Shown piece by piece: positions 7,282-16,310 of a stretch of DNA of 37,421 nucleotides; positions within the stretch are counted from its first letter, which is position 1, and the number at the start of each line of letters is the position of its first letter. Position numbers and translations under genes: made by a program. Below the pieces are notes generated by a model. It made no database searches, was not told the origin of the DNA, and saw only the letters and a program-made list of their open reading frames with translations. This stretch comes from a virus, in IMG/VR virus record IMGVR_UViG_3300032163_000055, positions 1 to 37,421 of that record. One strand, 5' to 3'.

Positions 7282-8202
7282 TTAGACCTCGACGTACAGG
7301 TCAGCCGTCAGATTGCCGGACGGGTCCTCGCCACGGCTTGCACGACGGATATCCCAATGCGCCCGGCCCCAGGCCATCGAGGTCGGTCGCATCATTCCCA
7401 TCTCGATATAATCGGGCTCATCGCCCATCGTGTAGCCGCGCGTCATGCTCCCGATATTCAGCAAGCCGATGGTTGTCGCTTTTAACGATTTTGTGACAGA
7501 ATCTCCCTTCATCGCCCTCGGTCCCAGGCGATCCAGCTTCCCGGCCACGGCCTTGCAATCGTGGGCGCGAATCAGCAAATCAGCTTCGGCCCATCGTGCG
7601 GTGAACTCCAGCTTATTCAGCGCCGACGCCAACGTCTGCCCGCCGCCCTCTCCATGCTGGATATGCACCAGCCGCCGAACGGCGTGCCTCGCTGTCCCAA
7701 CACGGAACGTCAGCCAAATCCACGCCGACATGATCCCGAAATACGGGACCGGGCGCTTCGTCAGCCGCCCAAGTTCGGCGCAAAGGTACTGCGCGGTGTT
7801 GATGTAGCGCTCGCCGTGCTGGTCCTTGATTTTGACGTGCTTCCAATGATGCCCAGCGAGAACGCCCTGAATTCCCCATTTCGTCTGCGCAAGCGGGAGC
7901 ATCAGCGGGACGACCTTGGCGTCGAGGAAAAACTTATGATCGCGGGCCTCATTGTCGAGGACTTCCTGACGGCCAGCGAATAGCGAAGCGCGCATGGTCC
8001 GGGTCGTCGGTCGATCATCGTCCGTCGTATCGCCAAGGATGACGCACGCCCCGCCGCTTGGGTCAGCCGTGACCATTTCCAACTTATGCCGCAATAGGTA
8101 GGTATCGCAGGATTTTGAGCCGTACTGGATATCGCCGATGGCGTGAAGCGTTAGTCGTCCCTCTTTCGCCATGTTGAAGATTCTTGAACCGATGTCGGCC
8201 AT
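7282..8202 (-). CDS. Calcineurin-like metallophosphoesterase, 306 aa
   Basis: The motif order fits the metallophosphoesterase fold: GDIQYGS near residue 23 (the GD-x-H/Q block), VILGDTTDDDRP at 55-64 (the GD-x-x-D block), VLAGHHW near 115 (the GNHE-like block), then HIQHGEGG and RAHDCK late in the protein (the last metal histidines). Phages often encode such an enzyme among structural genes. The substrate is unknown. AGGAG lies 5 nt before the ATG, 18 bp after the tail hub gene. Confidence 0.7.
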   Translation of the reverse strand: MADIGSRIFNMAKEGRLTLHAIGDIQYGSKSCDTYLLRHKLEMVTADPSGGACVILGDTTDDDRPTTRTMRASLFAGRQEVLDNEARDHKFFLDAKVVPLMLPLAQTKWGIQGVLAGHHWKHVKIKDQHGERYINTAQYLCAELGRLTKRPVPYFGIMSAWIWLTFRVGTARHAVRRLVHIQHGEGGGQTLASALNKLEFTARWAEADLLIRAHDCKAVAGKLDRLGPRAMKGDSVTKSLKATTIGLLNIGSMTRGYTMGDEPDYIEMGMMRPTSMAWGRAHWDIRRASRGEDPSGNLTADLYVEV

Positions 8203-8220
8203 GACCTCTCCTTGCGACGA

Positions 8221-11200
8221 CTACACGATCTTGATGAACACGGCATCCGTCCCGGCCTGGGCAGAATCGAGGCTTGCCGCCATCGTATGCCCGAGCCCTG
8301 CCACATAAAAATCGCCATTGATCCCGGTATTATCATCCACGACATTCACCCGGTCGCCAAGCTGAAGCGACCATGCCGGGCGAATCGCGTGATTCGGGAT
8401 GTACAGGATCGGCGTCTTAAAATTCGACACCAGCCGATTCGCGATGATCCCGGCGATGCCGCTGTTGATGATATAGTCGTTCTGAATGAACAGGCTCCGC
8501 TTTCCGTACAATCCCTTGCTCTGCGCGTCCGTCACAGTTGCGATGTAGGGCGTTTCCGTGGCGCTGAACTTCTTGCCGACGACTCTCAGGTCGGTGATCG
8601 TGCCGGGGCTGGTGATAGTCAACGTCAGTACTGGAAGCGTCGGGTTTATCGTCGAGAACACCCATGAGCCCGCCGCGCCGCCCGCGAACGTTACGACCGC
8701 CGCCGCAGGGCTCGCGCCGGACATCAGGCTGGTGTCCATGCCGCCGTTGACCACGCAGTTGAAAACGAGCGTTCCGACTGATACCGACAGGGGATTCGCG
8801 ACGGCGATGGCCTCGGGCGGCGTGTTCGTCGTTCCCTGCCATGCCGTATCGGCACTCGTCCCGGTCAGGATGATGGGCGATGACGCGACCTTGACCTCGT
8901 TCAGAATCGCCGTGTCGCCGCCCAGGTTATCGGCTGACTGATGCGATAGTTCCAGCCCGGTCGTGTCGTAGCGAATGAACATCGACGGCGTGGCTGAGTA
9001 TTTCGTGCGCCCGGCCCCGGTCGTCCAGTTGACCGTGATGTCATAAATATACGTCTGCCCGGTCAATTCGTACACGTGCTTATTCGGGTCCGGCGTGGCT
9101 CTGACCTTCAGCCAACGGCGCGGCGTCGAGCGAATCTGATACGGCGCGCTTGACCCACCGCCTTCTTTCGATGATCCATACGGCAACACCTGAAACCATG
9201 CGCCATAGGTGATATTGTCATCGCTGGTCGCGGTGTAGTACGCATTGATCGCCGAGCCGCCGAGAACTTCCGAGTACACGAACAGCCCTTCGTCGGTAAT
9301 GAGCGCGCCCTGGTCAATCGGCGCGGGCTCCCATGTCGCGATGGCCGTCGTCACGGAGGTCAACGGCAGGATGGGCGAGGTTGAATAATAGATATCGGTG
9401 ATCGAGAAGCTGTACGACTCCCCGGCCCCGTCGGCGATGCCGAGGAAAGTTATTTTCTGGAGCGATGAGTACCCGAAATATGTCGCATCGTTGACCGTGC
9501 CGAGAGATGCCCCGTCAAGATACACCGTGAAATTCGCGCCGCTGTCATGGCTGACGGCCCAGGTATGCTCTCCAACGGGGATTGCTCCCAGGCTGATGAG
9601 CATCGTCGGGACACCGCCAGCCCACAGATCGGTCCCGGTCCAACGCGCGAAATAAATCGACCCGCTGACGGCGTACAATCCGTATCCGGTCGGCGCGGTC
9701 GAGCCGAGGGATTCCCACAGCAGAAGATTCAGCGAACCAAGATTCGGAGCGCCGAGCGTTCCCTTCAGCGAAATCGTCCCGGTATGGAACGGGCTCAACA
9801 ACGGCCAGGGCGTTTGTATGGCGATCTTCGCGGGCGCGGAGGGGATGACGAATGATCCGGTTGACTCCAGATGCGACGATACGACGCCGATGGTCGCGTT
9901 GCCCGTCTGCCCGGCGACGGTCCATGACGGCGCGGGCGGCGCGGGCGTGTACGTCCCTCCAGAAAAATCGCTTATCAGATACCACGCCCGGCCCAAGGCT
10001 CCAGGGCTTGAAACGGTGTCGGTGTTCACCTGGACCGCGCCAGCTTCCCAATTCGCCTTCGACGTGAACACGCGCTGTTGCGGGATGGCGTTGTTCATGA
10101 ACATAAAGAACGACGCGATGCCGTTCTCGTCGAAGAAGAATGTCGCATCGCCCGATGCCTGGACAAGATTTTGGATGATCGTCAAAATAGACGCGCTCTC
10201 CGCGAAAAAATAGTCGATGGGAATGGAGGTCAGATCGACGATGCTCTCGTATGTGCTGATGCCAGCCAGGTTCAGCAAGTATTGAACGTTCGTGCCGATA
10301 TCCTGGGCCAGCTTCAGCTTCGTATTCACCACTTGGTCAATGAGCGCTTTCATGCCATCGCGGGCCACCAGCGATGCTTCGCGCGCGGTCGGCTGGATGC
10401 TCAAAGAGTCGAGCGTCCCGGTGAACGTGGTCACGACTTCCGATGTGCCGCCGAACGCGAACCCGTGCTTGATGACGAGCCCAAGGCCCGGTCGCAATTC
10501 AGGATTCACGAATCCAGAAGCGGCTTCGGCGGCGGTCGGGAAATATGCTGTCGAGAAGTATCTGTCGAGGTTATCGCACGCGACGGTCGCTTCCGTCGCC
10601 AAGTTATTGTTCAGCTTGTAGTCGCGGCTCCGGCTGATGCTGACCGATTTTACTCGGTCGCTGATGTCGATGACGCGATACGCCTCGATGGCGACGACTT
10701 GGGCGGGCTCCAGCGCCACTTCTGTATCGAGAGCGTTCAATCGAATCTGAGTCGTGGTCACGTCGGGGAAGTTTATCACGTCCAGCTTCTTCGTCGTCGT
10801 GATGCTGACAGCGGAAACAGTCGCCCCGCCATACGGGAGGTCGCCATAGCCGCCATCTCCGTACCCGCCGATGCCCGTCACGACATCGCTAGTCGCGGCG
10901 ATATACTGCCACGCCGCGCCGTCCCAATACTGAATCGAGTACGACTTGATGCCGTGGCCGTTGACGTGATACAGCTTGATGCGATTGATCGTTCGCGTGG
11001 CGTGGAAGTCGATGGTCAGAATCGCGCTCCCACCCGAGCCAGGAATGGCCGAGGACTTCCAAGAACTGCGCCCTATCCCATTTTCGGAGGTCGCCGCTGG
11101 CCCCATGTTCAGTTCGGTATGGTCGCCGTCGGTGGCCCCCAGCGCGGGGAAGTCGGCGCTGAAATCGCCGGAACTGATCGCCGTCGCCAGATACGCCGCA

Positions 11201-11301
11201 GAATGGCAATAATCGCCGATGATGAGGCTGACTTCCGCGACGGGCTGGTTTACATCAGCCTCCTGGGCCGCGAGGAAGTTCGACGATACGGGAATTCCCA
11301 C
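8221..11301 (-). CDS. Large tail tip/hub protein with carbohydrate-binding-like domains, 1026 aa
   Basis: This is the largest gene, at the tail tip position after the tape measure and distal tail genes. Residues about 60-180 resemble an F5/8-type discoidin domain (RTINRIKLYHVNGHGIKSYS, then IQYWDGAAWQYI). Residues about 200-400 look like a tail hub or baseplate core (ISRSRDYKLNNNLATEATV, TFTGTLDSLSIQP, REASLVARDGMKALIDQVV). Residues about 500-630 resemble a concanavalin/LamG-like sandwich (GEHTWAVSHDSGANFTVYLDG). The C-terminus is beta-rich (LQLGDRVNVVDDNTGINGDF). It is probably the host-contact hub. The start is a GTG without a clear Shine-Dalgarno site. Confidence 0.7.
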   Translation of the reverse strand: MGIPVSSNFLAAQEADVNQPVAEVSLIIGDYCHSAAYLATAISSGDFSADFPALGATDGDHTELNMGPAATSENGIGRSSWKSSAIPGSGGSAILTIDFHATRTINRIKLYHVNGHGIKSYSIQYWDGAAWQYIAATSDVVTGIGGYGDGGYGDLPYGGATVSAVSITTTKKLDVINFPDVTTTQIRLNALDTEVALEPAQVVAIEAYRVIDISDRVKSVSISRSRDYKLNNNLATEATVACDNLDRYFSTAYFPTAAEAASGFVNPELRPGLGLVIKHGFAFGGTSEVVTTFTGTLDSLSIQPTAREASLVARDGMKALIDQVVNTKLKLAQDIGTNVQYLLNLAGISTYESIVDLTSIPIDYFFAESASILTIIQNLVQASGDATFFFDENGIASFFMFMNNAIPQQRVFTSKANWEAGAVQVNTDTVSSPGALGRAWYLISDFSGGTYTPAPPAPSWTVAGQTGNATIGVVSSHLESTGSFVIPSAPAKIAIQTPWPLLSPFHTGTISLKGTLGAPNLGSLNLLLWESLGSTAPTGYGLYAVSGSIYFARWTGTDLWAGGVPTMLISLGAIPVGEHTWAVSHDSGANFTVYLDGASLGTVNDATYFGYSSLQKITFLGIADGAGESYSFSITDIYYSTSPILPLTSVTTAIATWEPAPIDQGALITDEGLFVYSEVLGGSAINAYYTATSDDNITYGAWFQVLPYGSSKEGGGSSAPYQIRSTPRRWLKVRATPDPNKHVYELTGQTYIYDITVNWTTGAGRTKYSATPSMFIRYDTTGLELSHQSADNLGGDTAILNEVKVASSPIILTGTSADTAWQGTTNTPPEAIAVANPLSVSVGTLVFNCVVNGGMDTSLMSGASPAAAVVTFAGGAAGSWVFSTINPTLPVLTLTITSPGTITDLRVVGKKFSATETPYIATVTDAQSKGLYGKRSLFIQNDYIINSGIAGIIANRLVSNFKTPILYIPNHAIRPAWSLQLGDRVNVVDDNTGINGDFYVAGLGHTMAASLDSAQAGTDAVFIKIV

Positions 11302-11304
11302 GGT

Positions 11305-11829
11305 TTAGAACGTGAGCGCCGCCCCTGCGAAGATGGCCAGACGCCCCTTCCATGCGTTTACCGGGAGTATGACGCCGTGTTCGATGGGCGTCAGGCCCCA
11401 GGCCGGACCAAAGGACGCCGACACGTCCGGCCCGTCGACGGGCTGGGAGCCGAGCAATCCCTTCAGCGCGACGAGCGAGTCGTCCTTGGTGACGAGATTT
11501 AGCGCCCGGAGGACTCCCAGCTTCGCCAGCGGCGTCAGGTTTACGGCTGGCCCCACGTTCAGCTTGACGCGCCCGGCGTTGACCGACAGCCCGGCCATTA
11601 GCGGCGACCACGCCTCGCAGACCACAGATGGCATGATGCACCCGTCCTTAACGCTGTGCGTGATGAGAGCAATCGACGTTCCGACGGACGTGTTGCCGGG
11701 TTCAATCGGGTCCACATAGGCCCCTGCGATCTTCTGAATATGCGCCGGGTCCATCAGCCGAAAATATGGCGAGGCGTGCGCCTTCCCGCATGAGAGCAGA
11801 AGCGCTAGCGCGAGCAAAAGTTTCGTCAT
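11305..11829 (-). CDS. Secreted or lipid-anchored protein, 174 aa
   Basis: It begins MTKLLLALALLLSCGKAHAS, a clear Sec signal peptide. Cleavage could be by signal peptidase I after AHA, or by the lipoprotein route at the Cys in LLSC. The mature part is beta-rich and ends in Phe (FAGAALTF), as outer-membrane-associated proteins often do. No family is recognised. It lies between small membrane proteins and the tail hub. It may act in the periplasm or outer membrane, for example in superinfection exclusion or lysis, which is inference. Confidence 0.65.
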   Translation of the reverse strand: MTKLLLALALLLSCGKAHASPYFRLMDPAHIQKIAGAYVDPIEPGNTSVGTSIALITHSVKDGCIMPSVVCEAWSPLMAGLSVNAGRVKLNVGPAVNLTPLAKLGVLRALNLVTKDDSLVALKGLLGSQPVDGPDVSASFGPAWGLTPIEHGVILPVNAWKGRLAIFAGAALTF

Positions 11830-11838
11830 ACGTCCTCC

Positions 11839-12114
11839 TTATTTTGGTTGGGTTCTGAACAAAGCGATGCACGCGACGATGACTCCCGACAACGACAGCA
11901 GAGCCGTGATGACCATATCCCAGCGCTTCACTTCGCCCTTCTTCTGACCGATCAATTCTTCTTTCAGCGCGACGGCGTGGGCGTCCTTGTGTGCTTCCAG
12001 CGATTGCTCCATGCGCGTCGAACGTGTTTTCAACTGCTCCAAATCGGAACGTACAGCGCCCTGAAACTCGCTGACCTTTTCGACGAAGGCGTCGAATTTT
12101 TCTTCCATGTTCAT
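11839..12114 (-). CDS. Coiled-coil protein with C-terminal membrane helix, 91 aa (XhlA-like)
   Basis: Residues 1-60 form a charged coiled coil (KVSEFQGAVRSDLEQLKTR). Residues about 67-85 form one hydrophobic helix (VITALLSLSGVIVACIALF) near the C-terminus. This topology matches the XhlA/haemolysin-type accessory lysis proteins. ATGs at 12114 and 12108 are both possible. It may be part of a second membrane-active group separate from the endolysin cassette. Confidence 0.65.
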   Translation of the reverse strand: MNMEEKFDAFVEKVSEFQGAVRSDLEQLKTRSTRMEQSLEAHKDAHAVALKEELIGQKKGEVKRWDMVITALLSLSGVIVACIALFRTQPK

Positions 12115-12115
12115 A

Positions 12116-12298
12116 CTATTTATCCCGACGATGAAGAAGGTACAATCGCCGCGCCCGTTCAGCCGCCATAAATTCGGAAATCTTCAGGCCGACGATGAAC
12201 ACAGCTTCCATCAACAGAGCGAACACGCATATCAGCACCACCGCTACCGACATCGGCAAGTTCCAGAAGTCGCAGATGGGCGCGTCCGGGCAAATCAT
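12116..12298 (-). CDS. Small membrane protein, 60 aa
   Basis: The frame is open upstream to 12463, but the ATG at 12298 overlaps the previous stop (ATGA), so this start is preferred. It has one strong membrane helix (SVAVVLICVFALLMEAVFIV) and a basic C-terminus (ERARRLYLLHRRDK), with two cysteines near the N-terminus. No family is recognised. It is one of three consecutive membrane proteins. Confidence 0.65.
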   Translation of the reverse strand: MICPDAPICDFWNLPMSVAVVLICVFALLMEAVFIVGLKISEFMAAERARRLYLLHRRDK

Positions 12299-12429
12299 TT
12301 TGACGCCGCCTCGATGGCCTTGCACGCCCGGACCATCCAGTACCCGACGTAAAAGCAGAACGGAAATAGAATGATCCCCTCGATCCAGTACCCAATGGAG
12401 GCGAACAATCGAACCTGATCGGCGCTCAT
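12295..12429 (-). CDS. Tiny membrane protein, 44 aa
   Basis: Starting at the ATG at 12429, which overlaps the previous stop (ATGA), the product has one aromatic-rich helix (IGYWIEGIILFPFCFYVGYW) and a short basic tail (ACKAIEAASK). The longer frame to 12612 is a basic, unlikely extension. Both ends share ATGA junctions, so the four small genes are translationally linked. Confidence 0.65.
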   Translation of the reverse strand: MSADQVRLFASIGYWIEGIILFPFCFYVGYWMVRACKAIEAASK

Positions 12430-12641
12430 TTGAGGGAGCCCCCCTGCGCCTCGACGGCGGCAATTACGACGCCTCCATTCGTTTCGTTTGGTTCGCTTAA
12501 TATCACTTGCAGTTCGCCGTTTTTTATGACGATGAACCCATCCGGTTCTTGATCTCCAGTTTTCTGAAGCATGACCCCATTGGCGGCGCACACATCGAGA
12601 AAAACCGAGCATAAAAATTCCTGCGGAATTGAGAATATCAT
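12426..12641 (-). CDS. Small hypothetical protein, 71 aa
   Basis: The ATG at 12641 overlaps the fibre stop (ATGA) and has GGAG 8 nt upstream. A GTG at 12650 is less likely. The sequence looks like a small alpha/beta domain (DVCAANGVMLQKTG, then DGFIVIKNGELQVILS) without a membrane helix. No family is recognised. It follows the second fibre gene directly and might be a fibre-assembly helper by position. Confidence 0.65.
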   Translation of the reverse strand: MIFSIPQEFLCSVFLDVCAANGVMLQKTGDQEPDGFIVIKNGELQVILSEPNETNGGVVIAAVEAQGGSLK

Positions 12642-14017
12642 TGCGCGCACTCCCTTACATAAAATTGGCAGTGATGCGTTGCATCACAGATCACGGCTCC
12701 AGTTCCTCCAGTTACCGCAACCGTTAAGGCAAAGCTATGACTCCCAGCCGCCAAGACGGGTTGAAGCGCATTAAAACTTAAATCAAAATCTTGGTTCAAG
12801 CCCGGCGCTCTTTGAGATACAAGCGACCTGTTGCCGAAGTCTGAAGAAAATGAGCTGTCAATCAATATCGTCGCCAGAACATTATTCGACGCAAGATTGG
12901 TTATCTGAACCGTCGAGAGCAACCCTAAAGTTACCGGGTGTCCGCGTGTCGTCATAGTAACCGTGGCGATGGCAACGCCGAAGGCCGTATTGGTAAACGC
13001 CGCGACCGCAGGAACATCTGTTTCGCTTGAACGGCAAACTCCCGTTAAGCCCGAGCCATTCCCGAAGAATCCAGAGGCATTGACCGACGACGCGACTACA
13101 AGCTGAGTCGAGATGGTGACGCCAACGGTGTCAATCTTGATCCGATTCACCCCGTTGATGAGAACGTTAACCTTGCCCGGCCCGGCCCCGAGGGGAGCGC
13201 CCGCCGATTCGATGTTGACGTTGCCGCTGATTCCAGAGGCAAGGCCCAGCCCGGCGCTGACGTGCACATCGCCGCCGTTGTAAGAGCCCTGCGCGTTGCC
13301 GCCCTTAATTCGGACCATGCCGCCGTCTGCGTTCCCGGTCGCCAGTCCTCCCGCGATGGTGACAGTATTCGACGACGCGCCGCCGTAATACCCGGATAAA
13401 ATATCAATATTCCCGGCCAGCCTCGGGTTATTGATTCCGTTGCCCGACCGAAGCAGAATCTCGCCAGCCGACCCGCCAGCGGAGGTCAGATCATTGGCGA
13501 TGAACGACAGCCCTCGACCCTCGCCAGGATAGGCGAAGAACGCCGAGGCATTGACGGACGAGGCAATCGTGGCATACCCGTTCGTCCCGGTCGTCGTGAC
13601 GGATGAGTTCGTCAGCGTGAGCGAGCCAGTCATCGTGTCGCCCGTCTTTAGAACGGCCCCCGATCCCAGCACTCCGGTCAATCCCGCGCCGTTGCCGAAG
13701 AACGCCGACGCCGTGACGGATGACACGCTCTTGATATAGCCGTTCGTCCCGGTCAAAGTGATGGACGAATTGCTCATGACCAGCCCGCCAGTCATCGTGT
13801 CGCCCAGCTTATTCACGCCGCTGGTTCCCACGATGGTCGTCGTCGCCAAGGCAACCGCGCCAAGCTGGGCGTCGATGGTGTCCATATCCCCGTTGATCTT
13901 CGGCCCCCACGAAAGCGAGCCAGTCGATGGCTTGTTGAGAAATAGATTCGTGGTGTAAGTGTCGGCGTGAAGCGGACCGACGAGGGTGAACAGCGCGAAC
14001 AGAATCTTGGTCAACAT
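12638..14017 (-). CDS. Fibre-like repeat protein with signal peptide (fibre 2), 459 aa
   Basis: The ATG at 14017 follows GGGAG at 7-nt spacing and gives MLTKILFALFTLVGPLHAD, a typical Sec signal peptide cleaved after HA. The mature part has the fibre-foot motif NLFLNKPSTGSLSW, two GDTMTG repeats, and SVTASAFFGNGAGLTG-type repeats that build trimeric beta-helical shafts, then a Gly-rich region and a beta-rich tip ending CQFYVRECAQ. Virion fibres are normally assembled in the cytoplasm without a signal peptide, so this may be an exported surface adhesin or a fibre used in an unusual way. Confidence 0.75.
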   Translation of the reverse strand: MLTKILFALFTLVGPLHADTYTTNLFLNKPSTGSLSWGPKINGDMDTIDAQLGAVALATTTIVGTSGVNKLGDTMTGGLVMSNSSITLTGTNGYIKSVSSVTASAFFGNGAGLTGVLGSGAVLKTGDTMTGSLTLTNSSVTTTGTNGYATIASSVNASAFFAYPGEGRGLSFIANDLTSAGGSAGEILLRSGNGINNPRLAGNIDILSGYYGGASSNTVTIAGGLATGNADGGMVRIKGGNAQGSYNGGDVHVSAGLGLASGISGNVNIESAGAPLGAGPGKVNVLINGVNRIKIDTVGVTISTQLVVASSVNASGFFGNGSGLTGVCRSSETDVPAVAAFTNTAFGVAIATVTMTTRGHPVTLGLLSTVQITNLASNNVLATILIDSSFSSDFGNRSLVSQRAPGLNQDFDLSFNALQPVLAAGSHSFALTVAVTGGTGAVICDATHHCQFYVRECAQ

Positions 14018-14018
14018 T

Positions 14019-14639
14019 TTACGCTCCCACAAGTTCGAAGTCGTATTGAAATCGGTCCATCCAGCCGCCCTGTATGCGATGATTCAGCGACTTTAGCATC
14101 ACCAGCCATCCGGTATAAGTGTACGTGACATAAACGGGAGCCGTGGCCGTCGGCAAGGAGGTCCCGAGCGTGATCGCGCGCGTGGCCGAATTATACGAGC
14201 CGCCCGTCCAGTAATTCGTTCCCGTCCCGGCAGGGTTCAAGAATACCCCCGTGATCGTGACGGACGGCGAAGAACCGACCGCCACCAGCGCGGCGCTCAA
14301 CTTCGTGACGCTGGTATCCTGAATGATGACGCTCGACACCGAGGCGGGAAGGTTGTACTCATACATGACCGCCCAATCATCGCGCGTCTGAAACGATAAG
14401 AATGTGTCCGAGATTCCGGCCATGCTCGCGAACAGATCGCGTTGAGTTTTCAGCAAGTACGACGAGGAAATCTTAATGGACACCGCCGATGTCTTGATGA
14501 TGGATCGCTTCATGTGACCCTTGATGTTGCGCGTCACGACATCAATGGGCTGTTCAACGATGTCCATGCCTTCCGGGTTCACATCGAACAGAACCTCGTA
14601 GCCGGGCCGACCCAGCTTGAATTGGCTTAACCAGGGCAT
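14019..14639 (-). CDS. Distal tail-like protein, 206 aa
   Basis: It follows the tape measure gene with a TAATG junction, the usual place for the distal tail protein. The sequence is beta-rich with an N-terminal strand pair (KLGRPGYEVLFDVNPEGMDI) and ends MDRFQYDFELVGA, similar to the minor or distal tail proteins that cap the tube. A helix-turn segment (SYLLKTQRDLFASMAGI) lies near residue 60. The assignment rests on position and general character. Confidence 0.6.
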   Translation of the reverse strand: MPWLSQFKLGRPGYEVLFDVNPEGMDIVEQPIDVVTRNIKGHMKRSIIKTSAVSIKISSSYLLKTQRDLFASMAGISDTFLSFQTRDDWAVMYEYNLPASVSSVIIQDTSVTKLSAALVAVGSSPSVTITGVFLNPAGTGTNYWTGGSYNSATRAITLGTSLPTATAPVYVTYTYTGWLVMLKSLNHRIQGGWMDRFQYDFELVGA

Positions 14640-16309
14640 TATGCGGTCCTCGCAAAATTCAATTCGCCCATCCCACGGATGCGCCGAATGATCTGTTGAC
14701 CGACTTGATCCGCGATGGCCTTGGCGTCTTGCACTCCGTTGACGGTCGTGGTGATCGAGCCGATGTTGATGCCACCACCACCACGCCCTCCGGTCGGCGC
14801 GCTCCCGTATGATGCGTTCAGCGGCGTGATCGTGACCTTCTCCATCCCGGCTTCTCCAGCCATGAACGTCGTCGGTCCCTGAACGACGCCCTCAAAGCCG
14901 GAAGCGTTGAAGCCGGGCAAGGGCTTCCCGCCGCCCCCGCCGCCCATCATGCCCATCCCGCCGCCCATGCCGCCCGTCATGGCTTGGAACGCCGCCCATT
15001 TTATCATCATCTCTGTCACCTGGGCGATGAACGCTCGGACCATGTTCTTCAGCCCGGCTTCGAATGACTCAAAGAAGTTTTTGCCATCGACGATCATCCC
15101 GGCCATCGAACTGCCAACGTTCGACGCGAAGCTGGCGAACGCCGTCTTGCCAAGTTCCGAGGTCGCCGACGACATCGTTTGAACCGCGCCGAAATAAGCC
15201 GCCCATTCCCCTTTGCTCTTGCCGCGAAAGGCTCCCTCTGTCGCCGAGTTCGTGGCCGTTCGCTGGGCGTCGATGCGCGCCTTCATGGCGCTGGCCGTGG
15301 CATGGTCCTTCACCGTCGCGTCAACGTGCTTTTTTGCTTCAGCCGCCGCATTGTCCGTGGCGCGAATCTCCACATCGTACGCCTTCTTGATGACGGCCAG
15401 CTTATGATTCACTCCGGTTTCAAGCGCCGCCTCAGAATCGTCAATGGCCTTCATCTGCGTCGTGCGCATCTTCTCGATGACCTTGGCGACTTCCTTTTCT
15501 TCCTTTTCGGCGGCTTCCGTACGCTTCGCCGCGCCCTCTTTGCTGGCGTCCGTGAAGCCCTTGACGGCATCTTGCGCCGACTTGTATTCCGCTTCCAGAA
15601 CTTTCAACTGCGCCAGATTTAGCGACAATTCTTGGCGCGTCTTAACATTGGCGGCGTCTGCTTTCGCGGAAGCGGAAACCTCGTCGGTGAACGCACCCTT
15701 TATCTCATCCCAGGCAACGCGAACGTCGCCGAGAATACCCTTCTCGCGCTCCATCTTCTGAAACGCCGCCGCCGTTCCATCGAGAGCCGCCGTCTGTTCG
15801 ATGATGGTATAATTCAGCTTCTCCATTTTTATCCGAATGGAGTCCATATTTACGGCGGCGACATCTCGGTCCAGCTTTGATAAAATTTCCTTTTTCTGAA
15901 TCAGAGTCATCATCGACGTTGCCAGCTTGTCGATTTCCTCGGCCTGTTTCTTCGCGGCCTCGGCGGCTTTTTCGTGACCCTCAACCACCTTAAATGCGAT
16001 GGCGGCAACGGCGGCAAGAGCCATGACGAGGAAGTAAACGCCGCCAGTCGCAACACCGAGCATCGCCGCAAATTCTTCGACGGCCAACTTCATCGCCGAA
16101 AGGATCGGGCGAGTATGCCCTGCGATGCCCTGCATTTCAAGCAACTGCGATCCGAAGGTGATGACGCCGATATGTTCGAACTTCTCGGCGAACTGTTGCT
16201 TCGCGTCGCCGTGAATTTTCTGCGTGTCCTTGAAGGCGTCATTGATCTTCTTGACCTCGCCAGCGGCGGCATCGCCACCAGCGGCGGTGATCTTGACGTT
16301 GACGGACAT
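14639..16309 (-). CDS. Tail tape measure protein, 556 aa
   Basis: It is mostly long helices: Lys/Glu/Ala coiled coils (about 10-60, 115-330), a strong hydrophobic segment at about 75-110 (GVYFLVMALAAVAAIAFKVV), and a Gly/Met-rich stretch near 455-480. Its position after the frameshifted chaperones is diagnostic. The ATG at 16309 with AGGTGG upstream is preferred over the GTG at 16318. By the usual rule of about 0.15 nm per residue, the tail would be near 80 nm. No sheath gene is present, so the tail is non-contractile. Confidence 0.85.
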   Translation of the reverse strand: MSVNVKITAAGGDAAAGEVKKINDAFKDTQKIHGDAKQQFAEKFEHIGVITFGSQLLEMQGIAGHTRPILSAMKLAVEEFAAMLGVATGGVYFLVMALAAVAAIAFKVVEGHEKAAEAAKKQAEEIDKLATSMMTLIQKKEILSKLDRDVAAVNMDSIRIKMEKLNYTIIEQTAALDGTAAAFQKMEREKGILGDVRVAWDEIKGAFTDEVSASAKADAANVKTRQELSLNLAQLKVLEAEYKSAQDAVKGFTDASKEGAAKRTEAAEKEEKEVAKVIEKMRTTQMKAIDDSEAALETGVNHKLAVIKKAYDVEIRATDNAAAEAKKHVDATVKDHATASAMKARIDAQRTATNSATEGAFRGKSKGEWAAYFGAVQTMSSATSELGKTAFASFASNVGSSMAGMIVDGKNFFESFEAGLKNMVRAFIAQVTEMMIKWAAFQAMTGGMGGGMGMMGGGGGGKPLPGFNASGFEGVVQGPTTFMAGEAGMEKVTITPLNASYGSAPTGGRGGGGINIGSITTTVNGVQDAKAIADQVGQQIIRRIRGMGELNFARTA

Positions 16310-16310
16310 A

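Noticed and set aside
10078-11502. Plus-strand open frame of 474 codons
   Set aside because: It lies antisense to the tail hub and secreted-protein genes, which have clear domains, and the product is Arg/Asp-rich in the way of GC-rich shadow frames.
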